Source: Bradyrhizobium diazoefficiens
GTDB lineage: Bacteria > Pseudomonadota > Alphaproteobacteria > Rhizobiales > Xanthobacteraceae
Length of the DNA stretch: 64,000 nucleotides
Reading direction: 5' to 3'
NCBI RefSeq assembly: GCF_016616425.1
Contig: NZ_CP067101.1
Coordinates: 4,712,001-4,776,000 of the forward strand
This document shows positions 50,501 to 59,866 of this stretch, piece by piece. The translations under genes were made by a program, and so were the position numbers. Positions within the stretch are counted from its first letter, which is position 1, and the number at the start of each line of letters is the position of its first letter. Below the pieces are notes generated by a model. That model did no database searches, was not told the origin of the DNA, and worked only from the letters and a program-made list of their open reading frames with translations.

Positions 50501-51517
50501 ATGAAATGCATTGTCACCGGCGGCGCAGGTTTCATCGGAAGTCACCTCGTCGATCGCCTCCTCGATGACGGCCATGAGGTCATCGCGCTCGACAATTTCG
50601 TGATCGGCCGCCCCGAAAATCTGGCCTCGCGCGCCAATTCGAGCCAGTTGAAGGTCGTGCGGGCGGACGTCACCGAACCCGAATCGATCAAGCCGTATTT
50701 TCACGGTATCGACTGGGTCTTTCACCTTGCCGCGCTGGCCGACATCGTTCCCTCCATCGAATCTCCGATCCCGTATCATCGCGCCAATGTCGACGGCACG
50801 GTCAACGTTCTCGAAGCGGCGCGGCATGCGGGCGTCCGCCGCTTCGTCTACGCCGCGTCGTCGTCCTGCTACGGCATTCCCGACGCCTATCCGACGCCCG
50901 AGAGCGCCGAGATCCGGCCGATGTATCCCTACGCCCTTACCAAGAATCTCGGCGAGCAGTGCGTCATGCACTGGTGCCAGGTCTACAAGCTGCCCGCGGT
51001 CGCGCTGCGCCTGTTCAACGTGTACGGGCCGCGTCATCGCACCACGGGCACCTATGGCGCCGTGTTCGGCGTGTTCATGGCGCAGAAGCTCGCCGGCAAG
51101 CCCTTCACGGTGGTCGGCGACGGCGAGCAGACGCGCGACTTCACCTTCGTCAGCGACGTCGCAGACGCCTTCGTGACCGCCGCGCGCTCCGATATCTCGC
51201 ACGAGATATTCAACGTCGGCTCGGACAACACCTACAGCGTCAACCGGCTGGTCGAGCTTCTCGGCGGCGACAAGGTCCACATTCCCAAGCGTCCGGGCGA
51301 GCCCGATTGCACCTACGCCGACATCACCAAGATCAAACGGGTCCTGAACTGGACGCCGAAGGTGAAATTCGAGGACGGCGTTGCGACGATGCTGAAGTCG
51401 ATGGATCAGTACAAGGATGCGCCCCTGTGGACGGTCGACAAGATCGCCGACGCCACCAAGGACTGGTTCAAATATCTCGGTGACGACGACGGCTCGCCGC
51501 GTACGGCAAGCCGTTGA
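50501..51517 (+). CDS. NAD-dependent nucleotide-sugar epimerase/dehydratase
   Basis: A 338-residue extended SDR of the UDP-glucose 4-epimerase group. NAD motif GGAGFIGS (residues 7-14), catalytic Ser near 121 and Tyr144/Lys148 (YPYALTK) are present. The frame opens at 50408, but the ATG at 50501 puts the Rossmann strand at the N-terminus (MKCIVTGGAG), so I start there. First gene of the plus-strand arm. Its relatives act on UDP- or GDP-sugars. The substrate here is unknown, but neighbouring heptose genes suggest a nucleotide-heptose. Confidence 0.9.
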   Translation: MKCIVTGGAGFIGSHLVDRLLDDGHEVIALDNFVIGRPENLASRANSSQLKVVRADVTEPESIKPYFHGIDWVFHLAALADIVPSIESPIPYHRANVDGTVNVLEAARHAGVRRFVYAASSSCYGIPDAYPTPESAEIRPMYPYALTKNLGEQCVMHWCQVYKLPAVALRLFNVYGPRHRTTGTYGAVFGVFMAQKLAGKPFTVVGDGEQTRDFTFVSDVADAFVTAARSDISHEIFNVGSDNTYSVNRLVELLGGDKVHIPKRPGEPDCTYADITKIKRVLNWTPKVKFEDGVATMLKSMDQYKDAPLWTVDKIADATKDWFKYLGDDDGSPRTASR

Positions 51518-51604
51518 GCAGATTCGTCCGCCCTCGACATTTGCCGCCAGCCGATCATTTCCGGGGCGGCCAACCAAGACCTCCCGGCGCTTTGGGTAAT
51601 TCAT

Positions 51605-53170
51605 ATGGGTAATGCTCCGACAGACAAGCCGACCGGCCATCCGGCACCGCACGAGAAGATCAAGACGATCGAGGATCTCGGCGCGATCGCGCGGGCCGTG
51701 CAGGCGAAGGGCCAGACCGTCGCGCTCTGCCACGGCGTGTTCGATCTGGTGCATCTCGGCCACGTCCGGCACATCCTGGCGGCGCGCAACGAGGCCGACG
51801 TGGTCATCGTGACCGTCACCGCCGACCGCTTCGTCAACAAGGGGCCGGGACGGCCGATCTTTCCGGAGAACATGCGCGCCGAAATGCTGGCCGCGCTCGG
51901 CACCGTCGACTGGGTCGGCATCAACCAGACATCGAGCGCGGAGACGATCCTCGATATCGTGCGCCCCGACATCTACGTGAAGGGCTCGGACTACGAAAAT
52001 CCGGAAGACGACGTCACCGGCAAGATCGCCATCGAGCGTGAGGCGGTCGAACGCCATGGCGGCCGCATCGTCTTCACGCGCGACGTGACGTTCAGCTCGT
52101 CGTCGCTGATGAATCGCTACTTCGACATCTACGATCCGCCGTTGCGCGACTACCTGCAGAAGGTGCGCGAAAGCGGCGGCGCCGAACGCCTGCTGAAGCT
52201 GATCGACAAGATCCAGGACATGCACGTCGTGCTGGTCGGCGACACCATCATCGACGAATACCAGTACGTCACGGCGCTCGGAAAGGCTTCGAAGGAGAAC
52301 ATCGTCGCTACTCTATTCAAGAATGGCGAGCAATTTGCGGGCGGCGTCATTGCCGCGGCCAATCACGTGGCGAGCTTCTGCAAGTCGGTGGAGATCGTCA
52401 CGACGCTGGGCGGCAAAGACTACCCCGAGGAGTTCATTCGCGCGCATGTTCGCCCGAACGTCACGCTCACGCCAATCCGCATTCAGGGCCGTCCGACGAC
52501 CCGCAAATTGCGGTACGTCGAGATGGGCTATCTGCACAAGCTGTTCGAAGTCTACACCATGGACGACACGCCGCTCGACGAGACCGAGCGCAAGGAGATC
52601 GACCGCATCACCGCCGAGCGCGTGCGCGGCGCCGACGTGGTGATCGTCACCGATTTCGGTCACGGCATGATCGCATCCAGCACGATCGACACGCTGATCG
52701 CGAACTCCAAGTTCCTGGCGGTCAACGCCCAGAGCAACAGCGGAAACCACGGCTACAATCTGATCACGAAATATCCGCGCGCCGACTACGTCTGCATCGA
52801 CGCGCCGGAAGCGCGCCTGGCGGCCACGGACAAGTTCAACGACATTGCGTCGGTGATCGAGAGCAGCCTGCACGCCAAGATCGATTGCGACAACATGATC
52901 ATCACGCACGGCTCCTTCGGCTGCTATCCCTTCTCGTCGAAGACCGGCGTCGCGCGCGTGCCCGCCTTCACCAAAACCGTCGTCGACACCGTCGGCGCCG
53001 GCGATGCCTTCCTGACGATTACGGCGCCGCTGGTGGCCGCCGGCGGCAATATCGAGGACGTCGCCTTCATCGGCAACGCCGCGGGCGCGATCAAGGTCGG
53101 CATCGTCGGTCACCGCAGCTCGGTCGAGAAGGCACCGCTGGTCAAATTCGTCACCGCGTTGTTGAAGTGA
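51605..53170 (+). CDS. HldE-like heptose kinase/nucleotidyltransferase with swapped domain order
   Basis: A 521-residue two-domain protein. Residues 38-175 form a cytidylyltransferase-fold domain with HGVFDLVHLGH (43-53). Residues 207-521 form a PfkB sugar kinase with the catalytic DTVGAGDAF at 461-469. In E. coli HldE the kinase comes first and the nucleotidyltransferase second; here the order is reversed. Together with the GmhA-like protein it could convert sedoheptulose 7-phosphate toward a nucleotide-activated heptose. A phosphatase (GmhB) would also be needed and the HAD gene at 54196 may supply it. Confidence 0.88.
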   Translation: MGNAPTDKPTGHPAPHEKIKTIEDLGAIARAVQAKGQTVALCHGVFDLVHLGHVRHILAARNEADVVIVTVTADRFVNKGPGRPIFPENMRAEMLAALGTVDWVGINQTSSAETILDIVRPDIYVKGSDYENPEDDVTGKIAIEREAVERHGGRIVFTRDVTFSSSSLMNRYFDIYDPPLRDYLQKVRESGGAERLLKLIDKIQDMHVVLVGDTIIDEYQYVTALGKASKENIVATLFKNGEQFAGGVIAAANHVASFCKSVEIVTTLGGKDYPEEFIRAHVRPNVTLTPIRIQGRPTTRKLRYVEMGYLHKLFEVYTMDDTPLDETERKEIDRITAERVRGADVVIVTDFGHGMIASSTIDTLIANSKFLAVNAQSNSGNHGYNLITKYPRADYVCIDAPEARLAATDKFNDIASVIESSLHAKIDCDNMIITHGSFGCYPFSSKTGVARVPAFTKTVVDTVGAGDAFLTITAPLVAAGGNIEDVAFIGNAAGAIKVGIVGHRSSVEKAPLVKFVTALLK

Positions 53171-53197
53171 CGCGAACGAGAAATCTGGAGAACGACA

Positions 53198-54199
53198 GTG
53201 ATTGATCAGAAATGGAATGTAATGGTCACCGGTGGCGCCGGCTATGTCGGCAGCGTGCTGGTTCCCCAGTTACTGGCGGCCGGCCACAAGGTCACCGTGC
53301 TCGACCTGTTCATGTATGGCGAATCCGTCTTCGACGCGGTTCGCAGCAACCCGAACCTGCGCCTGATCAAGGGCGACATCCGCGACGAGGCCGCGATCAA
53401 CGAGGCCCTGCGCGGCAACAACGCGGTGATCCACCTCGCCTGCATTTCCAACGACCCCTCGTTCGAGCTGGATCCGGGGCTCGGCAAGTCCATCAACTAC
53501 GACTGCTTCCGTCCGATGGTGCGGGCCGCGAAAAAGGCCGGCATCAAGCGTTTCATCTACGCCTCCTCGTCGAGCGTGTACGGCATCAAGGACGAGGCCG
53601 AGGTGACCGAGGAACTGTCCTGCGAGCCGCTCACGGACTACTCGAAATTCAAGGCGATGTGCGAGACCGACCTCGCCGAAGAGGCCGCCTCCGGGTTCGT
53701 CACCTGCACGGTTCGTCCCGCCACCGTCTGTGGCTACGCACCGCGCCAGCGGCTCGACGTCGTCGTCAACATCCTGACCAACCTCGCGGTCAACACCGGC
53801 CGCATCCGTGTGTTCGGCGGAACCCAGAAGCGGCCCAATCTGCACATCGAGGACATGTCGGCGGCCTATCTGTTCCTGCTGCAGCAGGACGACGCGAAGA
53901 TCGACGGCAAGACCTACAACATCGGCTACGAAAACCACTCGCTGATGAGGATCGCCGACATCGTCAAATCGGTGGTCGGAAACAATGTCGACGTCGCCGT
54001 CGAGCCGACCGACGATCTGCGCTCCTACCACGTGTCGTCGGAGAAGATCCGCCGCGAGCTCGGATTTGCGCCGACGCACACCATCGAGCAGGCCGTCTCC
54101 GGACTCGTGGACGCCTTCAGGGCCGGCCGCCTGCCGAATTCGCTGAGCGATCCCCGGTATTTCAATATCAAGATGATGCAGAACATCAGCCTGAAGTGA
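53198..54199 (+). CDS. NAD(P)-dependent sugar epimerase/dehydratase
   Basis: A 333-residue extended SDR, distinct from the one at 50501. TGGAGYVGS (residues 11-19), SSSSVYG and Tyr148/Lys152 (YSKFK) are present. The start is a GTG with GGAG 7 nt upstream. It ends in GTGA overlap with the HAD gene. The IHLACISNDPSFELDP segment marks a subgroup I associate with surface-polysaccharide clusters. Substrate unknown. Confidence 0.9.
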   Translation: MIDQKWNVMVTGGAGYVGSVLVPQLLAAGHKVTVLDLFMYGESVFDAVRSNPNLRLIKGDIRDEAAINEALRGNNAVIHLACISNDPSFELDPGLGKSINYDCFRPMVRAAKKAGIKRFIYASSSSVYGIKDEAEVTEELSCEPLTDYSKFKAMCETDLAEEAASGFVTCTVRPATVCGYAPRQRLDVVVNILTNLAVNTGRIRVFGGTQKRPNLHIEDMSAAYLFLLQQDDAKIDGKTYNIGYENHSLMRIADIVKSVVGNNVDVAVEPTDDLRSYHVSSEKIRRELGFAPTHTIEQAVSGLVDAFRAGRLPNSLSDPRYFNIKMMQNISLK

Positions 54200-54816
54200 G
54201 CGGCGTGCGGATCGGCATCGATTTCGACAACACGATCATCTGCTACGACAAGGTCTTTGCCGCTGTCGCGCGTCAGCGCGGGTTGGTGCCCGAGGACTGG
54301 GCCGGGCTGAAGGCCGAGGTGCGGGATCTCTTGCGGTCCCGCGCCGGCGGTGAGCTGGCCTGGCAGGGGATGCAGGGCTTCGTCTACGGGAAGGGCATTG
54401 GCGGCGCCGAGATCTATCCCGGAGTCCGCGAGTTCCTCGCAGCATGCCGCAAGGCCGGCGCGAGCGTCTACATCGTCAGCCACAAGACGCAGTTCGGCCA
54501 TCAGGACCCCGACCGCGTCGACTTGCGCGAGGCCGCGCGCGGCTGGTTGAAGAGTGCCGGCCTCATCGAGGCCGCCGACGCGGCGCTGGCAGCGGGCGAT
54601 GTCTATTTCGAGGACACGCTGGTGGCCAAGGTCGAGCGGCTCGCGAACCTGCAGCTCGATATCTTCATTGACGATCTCGTCGATGTCTTCGAGCAGCCGC
54701 ATTTTCCGCGGGCGACGCGATCGATCCTGTTCACGCAGTCGCGGCTTCCTCATCCCGACCATTGCGAGCCGTTTGCGACCTGGGCGGATATAGCCCGCGG
54801 AGTGTTCGCGCAATGA
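54196..54816 (+). CDS. HAD-superfamily protein
   Basis: A 206-residue HAD-like protein. Motif I is DFDNT near the N-terminus and motif II-like IVSHKTQ and motif IV-like FIDDLVDVF are present, so a phosphatase is plausible. The GTG at 54196 overlaps the upstream stop (GTGA); another GTG at 54205 is possible. It overlaps the next gene by ATGA. In a heptose pathway it could fill the GmhB role, but sequence similarity to GmhB is not evident. Confidence 0.8.
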   Translation: MSGVRIGIDFDNTIICYDKVFAAVARQRGLVPEDWAGLKAEVRDLLRSRAGGELAWQGMQGFVYGKGIGGAEIYPGVREFLAACRKAGASVYIVSHKTQFGHQDPDRVDLREAARGWLKSAGLIEAADAALAAGDVYFEDTLVAKVERLANLQLDIFIDDLVDVFEQPHFPRATRSILFTQSRLPHPDHCEPFATWADIARGVFAQ

Positions 54817-55850
54817 GCGAGCCGGACCTGAACGCGCAGGACGCGATCTCGATCGGCAGCCGCCTGACCGGGGCACAGGTCGCGGCCGCCCAACCGGCGC
54901 GGTCCGGCGGCAACAACAGGGTGTTCCGGCTGGAGATGGCGAAGGGACCGCCCCTCGCCCTCAAGCATTACCCGTCCGACGGGCGCGATCGCCTGGGACA
55001 GGAATACGACGCGCTCACCTTTCTGTCGCGCCACGGCATCCATGCGACGCCGCGGCCGATAGCAAGGGACGCGGATGCGTTCTGCGCGCTGTATCAATGG
55101 TTCGACGGTGAGGCGGCGGTTCTGCGTCCCCAGGACGACGATGCCGACCAGCTGGCCGATTTCCTGATCGAATTGCAGAAGCTGCGCGAGGCCGAAGGTG
55201 CGCGGACTTTGCGGAACGCCTCAGCCAGCATCTCTTCGCCCGAGGAAGCCGTCGCCCAGTACGAGCAGCGTCTCGACGGATTAAGGCGGGCCTCGGACGA
55301 TCATCCGGACCTGCGGGCGTTCATCGACGACAGTCTGGTTCCCAGCACCGCCGCCGCCATTCGGCGGCTCCGTCGACGCTATGCGGAACTGGGCCGGGAT
55401 CCGGCGGCGGACCTAGTGCCCGCTCATCGCGCGTTGAGCCCGTCGGATTTCGGACTGCACAACGCGCTGCGCGCCGAAGACGGCAGGCTGCGCTTCATCG
55501 ACTTCGAATATTTCGGCTGGGACGATCCGGTCAAGCTCGTGTCCGACACCGCGATTCACCCAGGCAGCGATCTGCCGCAGGCCAGCGCGAATCGATTGAT
55601 CGAGCGGCTGTCGCGTGCGTTCGAAGCTGGGGATGACGCGTTTGCGATCCGCCGGGACGTGCTGTATCCTGTGTTCGGGGCGATTTGGTGCCTGATTGTC
55701 CTGAATGCCTATTTGCCCGAAAGCCGCTCCCGGCGCGCCCTGGCTGCGCAAGGTGGCGATCTGACGGTCCGCCTTGCCGGTCAGCTCGACAAAGCCCGCC
55801 GGCTTCATCAAACGATTTGCCAACGTGATCCAGATCTCACCCCACGCTGA
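54813..55850 (+). CDS. APH-like small-molecule/sugar kinase
   Basis: A 345-residue protein of the aminoglycoside-phosphotransferase/choline-kinase fold. The nucleotide loop region (SGGNNRVFRLEM), the catalytic Asp in SPSDFGLHNAL, and the metal-binding FIDFEYFGWDDP are visible. Such proteins in carbohydrate clusters phosphorylate sugars or small amines. The ATG overlaps the HAD stop (ATGA). The gene is coupled to HAD and probably acts in the same pathway. Confidence 0.85.
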   Translation: MSEPDLNAQDAISIGSRLTGAQVAAAQPARSGGNNRVFRLEMAKGPPLALKHYPSDGRDRLGQEYDALTFLSRHGIHATPRPIARDADAFCALYQWFDGEAAVLRPQDDDADQLADFLIELQKLREAEGARTLRNASASISSPEEAVAQYEQRLDGLRRASDDHPDLRAFIDDSLVPSTAAAIRRLRRRYAELGRDPAADLVPAHRALSPSDFGLHNALRAEDGRLRFIDFEYFGWDDPVKLVSDTAIHPGSDLPQASANRLIERLSRAFEAGDDAFAIRRDVLYPVFGAIWCLIVLNAYLPESRSRRALAAQGGDLTVRLAGQLDKARRLHQTICQRDPDLTPR

Positions 55851-56673
55851 AGCCGCCCTCACCTGCACGCTGGACGAGCGCAGCCTCTATTTGCGCCGCC
55901 TGGTCCTCGGTTCTGTCCGCTCCGCTGGACGCGGCCATGTCGGTCCGGCGCTATCGCTGATCGAGATGGTCCGCGTGCTCTACGACGACGTGCTGCGGAT
56001 CGACCCGAACAACCCGCGCGATCCCCATCGCGACCGCGCCATCCTGTCCAAGGGACACGGCTGCCTCGCGCTCTACGCGCTGTTGGCCGATCGCGGCTTC
56101 TTCCCGCTGTCGGAGCTGGAGGGCTTTTGCGGCTCCGACAGTATTTTGGGCGGACATCCCGAATACGGCATGGTGCCGGGGGTCGAGGCCTCGACCGGCG
56201 CGCTCGGACACGGCCTGTCGATCGGCGTCGGCCTTGCGCTTGCCGCCCGCATGCGCGAGCGCAGCTACCGGACCTTCGTCCTGCTCGGCGACGGTGAGAT
56301 CAACGAGGGATCGGTGTGGGAGGCCGCGATGGGTGCGGCCAAGCACGGGCTCGATAATCTGGTCGCGTTGATCGACTACAACAAGCTCCAGAGCTACGGG
56401 CCGACCGACTACGTACTGCCGCTGGAGCCGCTCGCGGACAAATGGCGCAGCTTCGGCTTTGCCGTGCAGGAGCTCAACGGCCACGACGTCGGCGCCCTGC
56501 GCACCATCCTGAAGCAGGTCCCCGCCGTTCCGGGCAAGCCCACAGCGATCATCTGTCATACCGTCAAGGGCAAGGGTCTGCCGGCCGCAGAATCCAACGC
56601 CGATTGGCATCACAAGAACAAGCTGACCGACAGCGAGCTCGACGCCATCCGCGTCGCCGTCGGCGATTTTTGA
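55825..56673 (+). CDS. Transketolase-like N-terminal (TPP-binding) subunit
   Basis: A 282-residue thiamine-diphosphate domain equal to the N-terminal third of a transketolase. The TPP motif GDGEINEGS (residues 155-163) through the DYNK asparagine (N186) is complete, and SKGHG and GHVGPALS are conserved. It overlaps the kinase gene by 26 nt when started at the GTG 55825; no better start is visible. With the next gene it makes a split transketolase that would transfer a two-carbon unit between sugars. Confidence 0.88.
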   Translation: MIQISPHAEAALTCTLDERSLYLRRLVLGSVRSAGRGHVGPALSLIEMVRVLYDDVLRIDPNNPRDPHRDRAILSKGHGCLALYALLADRGFFPLSELEGFCGSDSILGGHPEYGMVPGVEASTGALGHGLSIGVGLALAARMRERSYRTFVLLGDGEINEGSVWEAAMGAAKHGLDNLVALIDYNKLQSYGPTDYVLPLEPLADKWRSFGFAVQELNGHDVGALRTILKQVPAVPGKPTAIICHTVKGKGLPAAESNADWHHKNKLTDSELDAIRVAVGDF

Positions 56674-56683
56674 TCGGCTCCCC

Positions 56684-57643
56684 ATGCGCAACACCGCCAT
56701 GAACATGGTCCACAAGCTCGCCGCGCGCGACGAGCGTGTGCTCTACATCGGCTCCGATCCCGGTGCCGGCACGCTGCGCGCGATGAGCAAGGAGTTTCCC
56801 AAGCGCCATCTGATCGAGGGCATTTCGGAAGCGCACATCATCGGCATGTCGGCCGGTCTGGCGATGGAAGGCTTCGTGCCCTACGTCAACACCATCGCGA
56901 CATTCCTCACCCGCCGCTGCTACGAGCAGGTGGCCGTCGATCTCTGCCTGCACAATCTGCCGGTGCGGCTGATCGCCAATGGCGGCGGGCTCGTCTACGC
57001 ACCGCTCGGTCCCACCCACCAGGCGATCGAGGACATCGCCATCATGAGGGCACTGCCGAACATGACGGTGGTCTGCCCGTGCGACGCCGACGAGGCTGCG
57101 CGGCTGATGGAAAAAACGCTCGACTGGACCGGACCGATCTACATCCGGCTGGGCAAGGGTGGCGACGCGATCGTCTCGAAGGCCGAGCACGGCTTTGAAA
57201 TCGGCAAGGCCGTCCTGATGCGGCCGCCGGGCGACGTCCTTATGGTGACCACCGGAATCATGCTTCAGCGCGCGATCGCCGCAGCCGACCTGCTGGCTGC
57301 GCAGGGCATTCGCACCGGCATCCTGCACATGCATACGGTGAAGCCGCTCGATACCGAGGCACTGCTGCACGCGATCCGCGGCATCAAGCTGTTGGCAACG
57401 CTGGAGGAGCACGTGCCCTCCGGCGGCCTCGGCAGTGCCGTGGCCGAAACGCTGATCGACAAGCTCGGATCTGGCCTGCCGGCGATGCTGCGGCTGTCGT
57501 TGCCGGACCGTTTCATGCACAATTACGGCTCGCAGGATTCGCTGCTGAAGAAGCACGGCCTCGCGCCCAGTGCCATCGCGACGTCGATCGAGCACGCGCA
57601 CGCGGCATCGCGCACCTCCGCTCCTCAACTTCATTCCACCTGA
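56684..57643 (+). CDS. Transketolase-like C-terminal (pyrimidine-binding) subunit
   Basis: A 319-residue protein holding the transketolase pyrimidine and C-terminal domains. The catalytic glutamate region (HLIEGISEAHIIGMSAGLA) and the NGGGLVYAPLGPTHQAIEDIAIMR segment are present. It starts 10 nt after the TPP subunit, so the two are co-translated. Similar split pairs also occur as 1-deoxy-xylulose-like enzymes. Confidence 0.88.
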   Translation: MRNTAMNMVHKLAARDERVLYIGSDPGAGTLRAMSKEFPKRHLIEGISEAHIIGMSAGLAMEGFVPYVNTIATFLTRRCYEQVAVDLCLHNLPVRLIANGGGLVYAPLGPTHQAIEDIAIMRALPNMTVVCPCDADEAARLMEKTLDWTGPIYIRLGKGGDAIVSKAEHGFEIGKAVLMRPPGDVLMVTTGIMLQRAIAAADLLAAQGIRTGILHMHTVKPLDTEALLHAIRGIKLLATLEEHVPSGGLGSAVAETLIDKLGSGLPAMLRLSLPDRFMHNYGSQDSLLKKHGLAPSAIATSIEHAHAASRTSAPQLHST

Positions 57644-57651
57644 CGGGTCAC

Positions 57652-58758
57652 ATGTACGACGTTCGATATTCCTATCTGCTCGAGCAATTCTCCGACCCCG
57701 CCCCAATTCTCGCCGAGATCGGCCGGCTGGTTGCGACCGGTGACTTCACCCTTGGCAAGCCCGTTGCCGAATTCGAGAAGCGCTTTGCCGAACTGATCGG
57801 TGTGCGTCACGCCATCGGCGTCGGCTCCGGCACCGACGCGCTCAAGCTGCCGCTCAAGGCGCTCGGCATCGGTCATGGCGACGAGGTCATCACCGCCGCC
57901 AACACCTTCATCGCCACCGTCGGCGCGATCGCGGAGACCGGCGCGACACCGGTGCTGGTCGACTGCGACGATTCGTTCTGCATGAACGTCGATCAGGTCG
58001 AGGCCGCGATCACCGGGAAGACCAAGGCGATCATGCCGGTTCAGCTCACCGGCGAGGTCACCGACATGGGCAAGCTGATGCCGATTGCACAGCGTCACAA
58101 CCTGCCCGTCGTCGAGGACGCCTGCCAGGGCATCTTGTCGGAGTTCGCGGGCAAGCGCTCCGGCACCCACGGCATCGCGGCCGGCTTCTCCCTGCATCCG
58201 CTCAAGAACCTCAACGTCTGGGGCGATGCCGGGGTCGTCGTCACCAATGACGACGGCATGAACGAGAAGCTCCGCCTGATCCGCAACCACGGCATGAAGA
58301 ACCGCGACGAGATCGCGATCCTCGGCTGCAATTCGCGGCTCGACTCCCTCCAGGCGGTCGTCGGAAACTGGCTGATCGGCCAGACCGGCGAGATCACGCG
58401 GCGCCGGATCGAAAACGCGGCCTATTACGACGCGGGCCTTGCCGGCCTGCCCGGCCTGCGCGTCCCGCTGCGTCGGCCCAACGTGAAGCACGTCTACCAT
58501 CTCTACATGGTGTTCGCCGAGCGCCGCGACGAGCTCTACAAATACTGCCTGGAGCACGGCATCGAGGCCAAGATCCACTATCCGATCCCGCTGTATCAGC
58601 AGGAAGGACTCAAGCATCTCGGCTACGCGCCCGGCACCTTCCCGGTCACCGATCGCCACGCCAGGGAAGTCATCAGCTTCCCCGTCGACCAGCATCTGAC
58701 GCGCGCGCAGCAGGACCGCGTCATCGAGACCGTCAGGAAGTTCTGCCATGGACGCTGA
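57652..58758 (+). CDS. DegT/DnrJ/EryC1-family PLP sugar aminotransferase (copy 1)
   Basis: A 368-residue PLP enzyme of the sugar aminotransferase family. Catalytic Lys185 (LHPLKNLNVWGD), Asp156 (VVEDACQ) and SGTDALKLPL are present. It transfers an amino group to a keto nucleotide sugar. It begins 8 nt after the transketolase pair and overlaps copy 2 by 11 nt. Some family members are dehydratases, but those have His instead of the Lys; the Lys is kept here. Confidence 0.92.
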   Translation: MYDVRYSYLLEQFSDPAPILAEIGRLVATGDFTLGKPVAEFEKRFAELIGVRHAIGVGSGTDALKLPLKALGIGHGDEVITAANTFIATVGAIAETGATPVLVDCDDSFCMNVDQVEAAITGKTKAIMPVQLTGEVTDMGKLMPIAQRHNLPVVEDACQGILSEFAGKRSGTHGIAAGFSLHPLKNLNVWGDAGVVVTNDDGMNEKLRLIRNHGMKNRDEIAILGCNSRLDSLQAVVGNWLIGQTGEITRRRIENAAYYDAGLAGLPGLRVPLRRPNVKHVYHLYMVFAERRDELYKYCLEHGIEAKIHYPIPLYQQEGLKHLGYAPGTFPVTDRHAREVISFPVDQHLTRAQQDRVIETVRKFCHGR

Positions 58759-59866
58759 CACCGGCCGCCGGCGCATCGGTTACGTCAATCTTCCCGCGCA
58801 ATTCGAGGAAGAGCGCACCGAGATCATGCAGGCGGTCGAGGGCGTGTTCACGCGCGGCGACTTCATCGGCGGCGCGGCGGTCGGAAAGCTCGAGGAGGAA
58901 TTGTCCGCCTATCTCGGCTCGCTACATGTCGTGACGTTGAATTCCGGCACCGACGCGCTGATCCTCGCCATGCGGGCCCTCAACATCGGTCCCGGCGACG
59001 AGGTGATCACCCCGCCGAATTCGTTCGTGGCATCGACTGCCGCGATCGTTGCGGTCGGCGCCACGCCTGTCTTTGCGGACGTGCTGCCGGACCAGAACAT
59101 CGATCCGGCTGCGGTCGAGGCCGCCGTCACGCCGCGCACCAAAGCGATCATGCCGGTGCATCTGACCGGGCGCATGGCCGACATGAACCCGCTGATGGCG
59201 ATCGCAAGCAAGCACGCCCTCGCCGTGATCGAGGACAGCGCCCAGGCGATCGGCTCGACCTATGACGGCCGGATGAGCGGCACCATCGGCACGTTCGGCT
59301 GCTTCTCGGCCCACCCGTTGAAGAATCTCAATGCCGCCGGCGACGCCGGTTTTCTCGTCACCGCCGACGCCGAACTCGCCGCACGAATCCGCCGGCTGCG
59401 CAACCATGGCCTGATCAACCGCAGTGACGTCGAGGAGTGGGGCGTCGTGTCACGGCTCGACACGCTGCAGGCCGAGCTGCTGTGCATTCGCCTGCGCCAC
59501 CTGCCCTCGGTGATCGAGCGCCGGCGGCGCAATGCCGCGCAATACCGCGCCGAGCTCGCAGGGCTTCCTCTGTTCATTCCGCCCTGCCGCAACATCGAGT
59601 TCAACACCTTCCACACCTTCGTGGTGCAGACCGACCGCCGCAACGACTTCCAGAAATATCTTGCCGACAAGGGCATCGAGACCGCGATCCACTATCCGGT
59701 TCCGATCCACCTGCAGCCGGCGGCGGCGCATCTGGGTCATGGCCGCGGCGCGTTCCCGGTGACCGAGCGGCAGGCGGACCAGATCCTCACGCTTCCCATC
59801 AACCAGTTCCTGTCGGCCGCCGATATCAGCTATATCTGCGCAACCGCCCGGGAGTATTTTGCATGA
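58748..59866 (+). CDS. DegT/DnrJ/EryC1-family PLP sugar aminotransferase (copy 2)
   Basis: A 372-residue relative of the preceding gene with catalytic Lys192 (SAHPLKNLNAAGD) and Asp163. The N-terminus (RRRIGYVNLPAQFEEER) differs from copy 1, so the two probably act at different steps or on different keto positions. It overlaps the oxygenase gene by ATGA. Confidence 0.92.
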   Translation: MDADTGRRRIGYVNLPAQFEEERTEIMQAVEGVFTRGDFIGGAAVGKLEEELSAYLGSLHVVTLNSGTDALILAMRALNIGPGDEVITPPNSFVASTAAIVAVGATPVFADVLPDQNIDPAAVEAAVTPRTKAIMPVHLTGRMADMNPLMAIASKHALAVIEDSAQAIGSTYDGRMSGTIGTFGCFSAHPLKNLNAAGDAGFLVTADAELAARIRRLRNHGLINRSDVEEWGVVSRLDTLQAELLCIRLRHLPSVIERRRRNAAQYRAELAGLPLFIPPCRNIEFNTFHTFVVQTDRRNDFQKYLADKGIETAIHYPVPIHLQPAAAHLGHGRGAFPVTERQADQILTLPINQFLSAADISYICATAREYFA

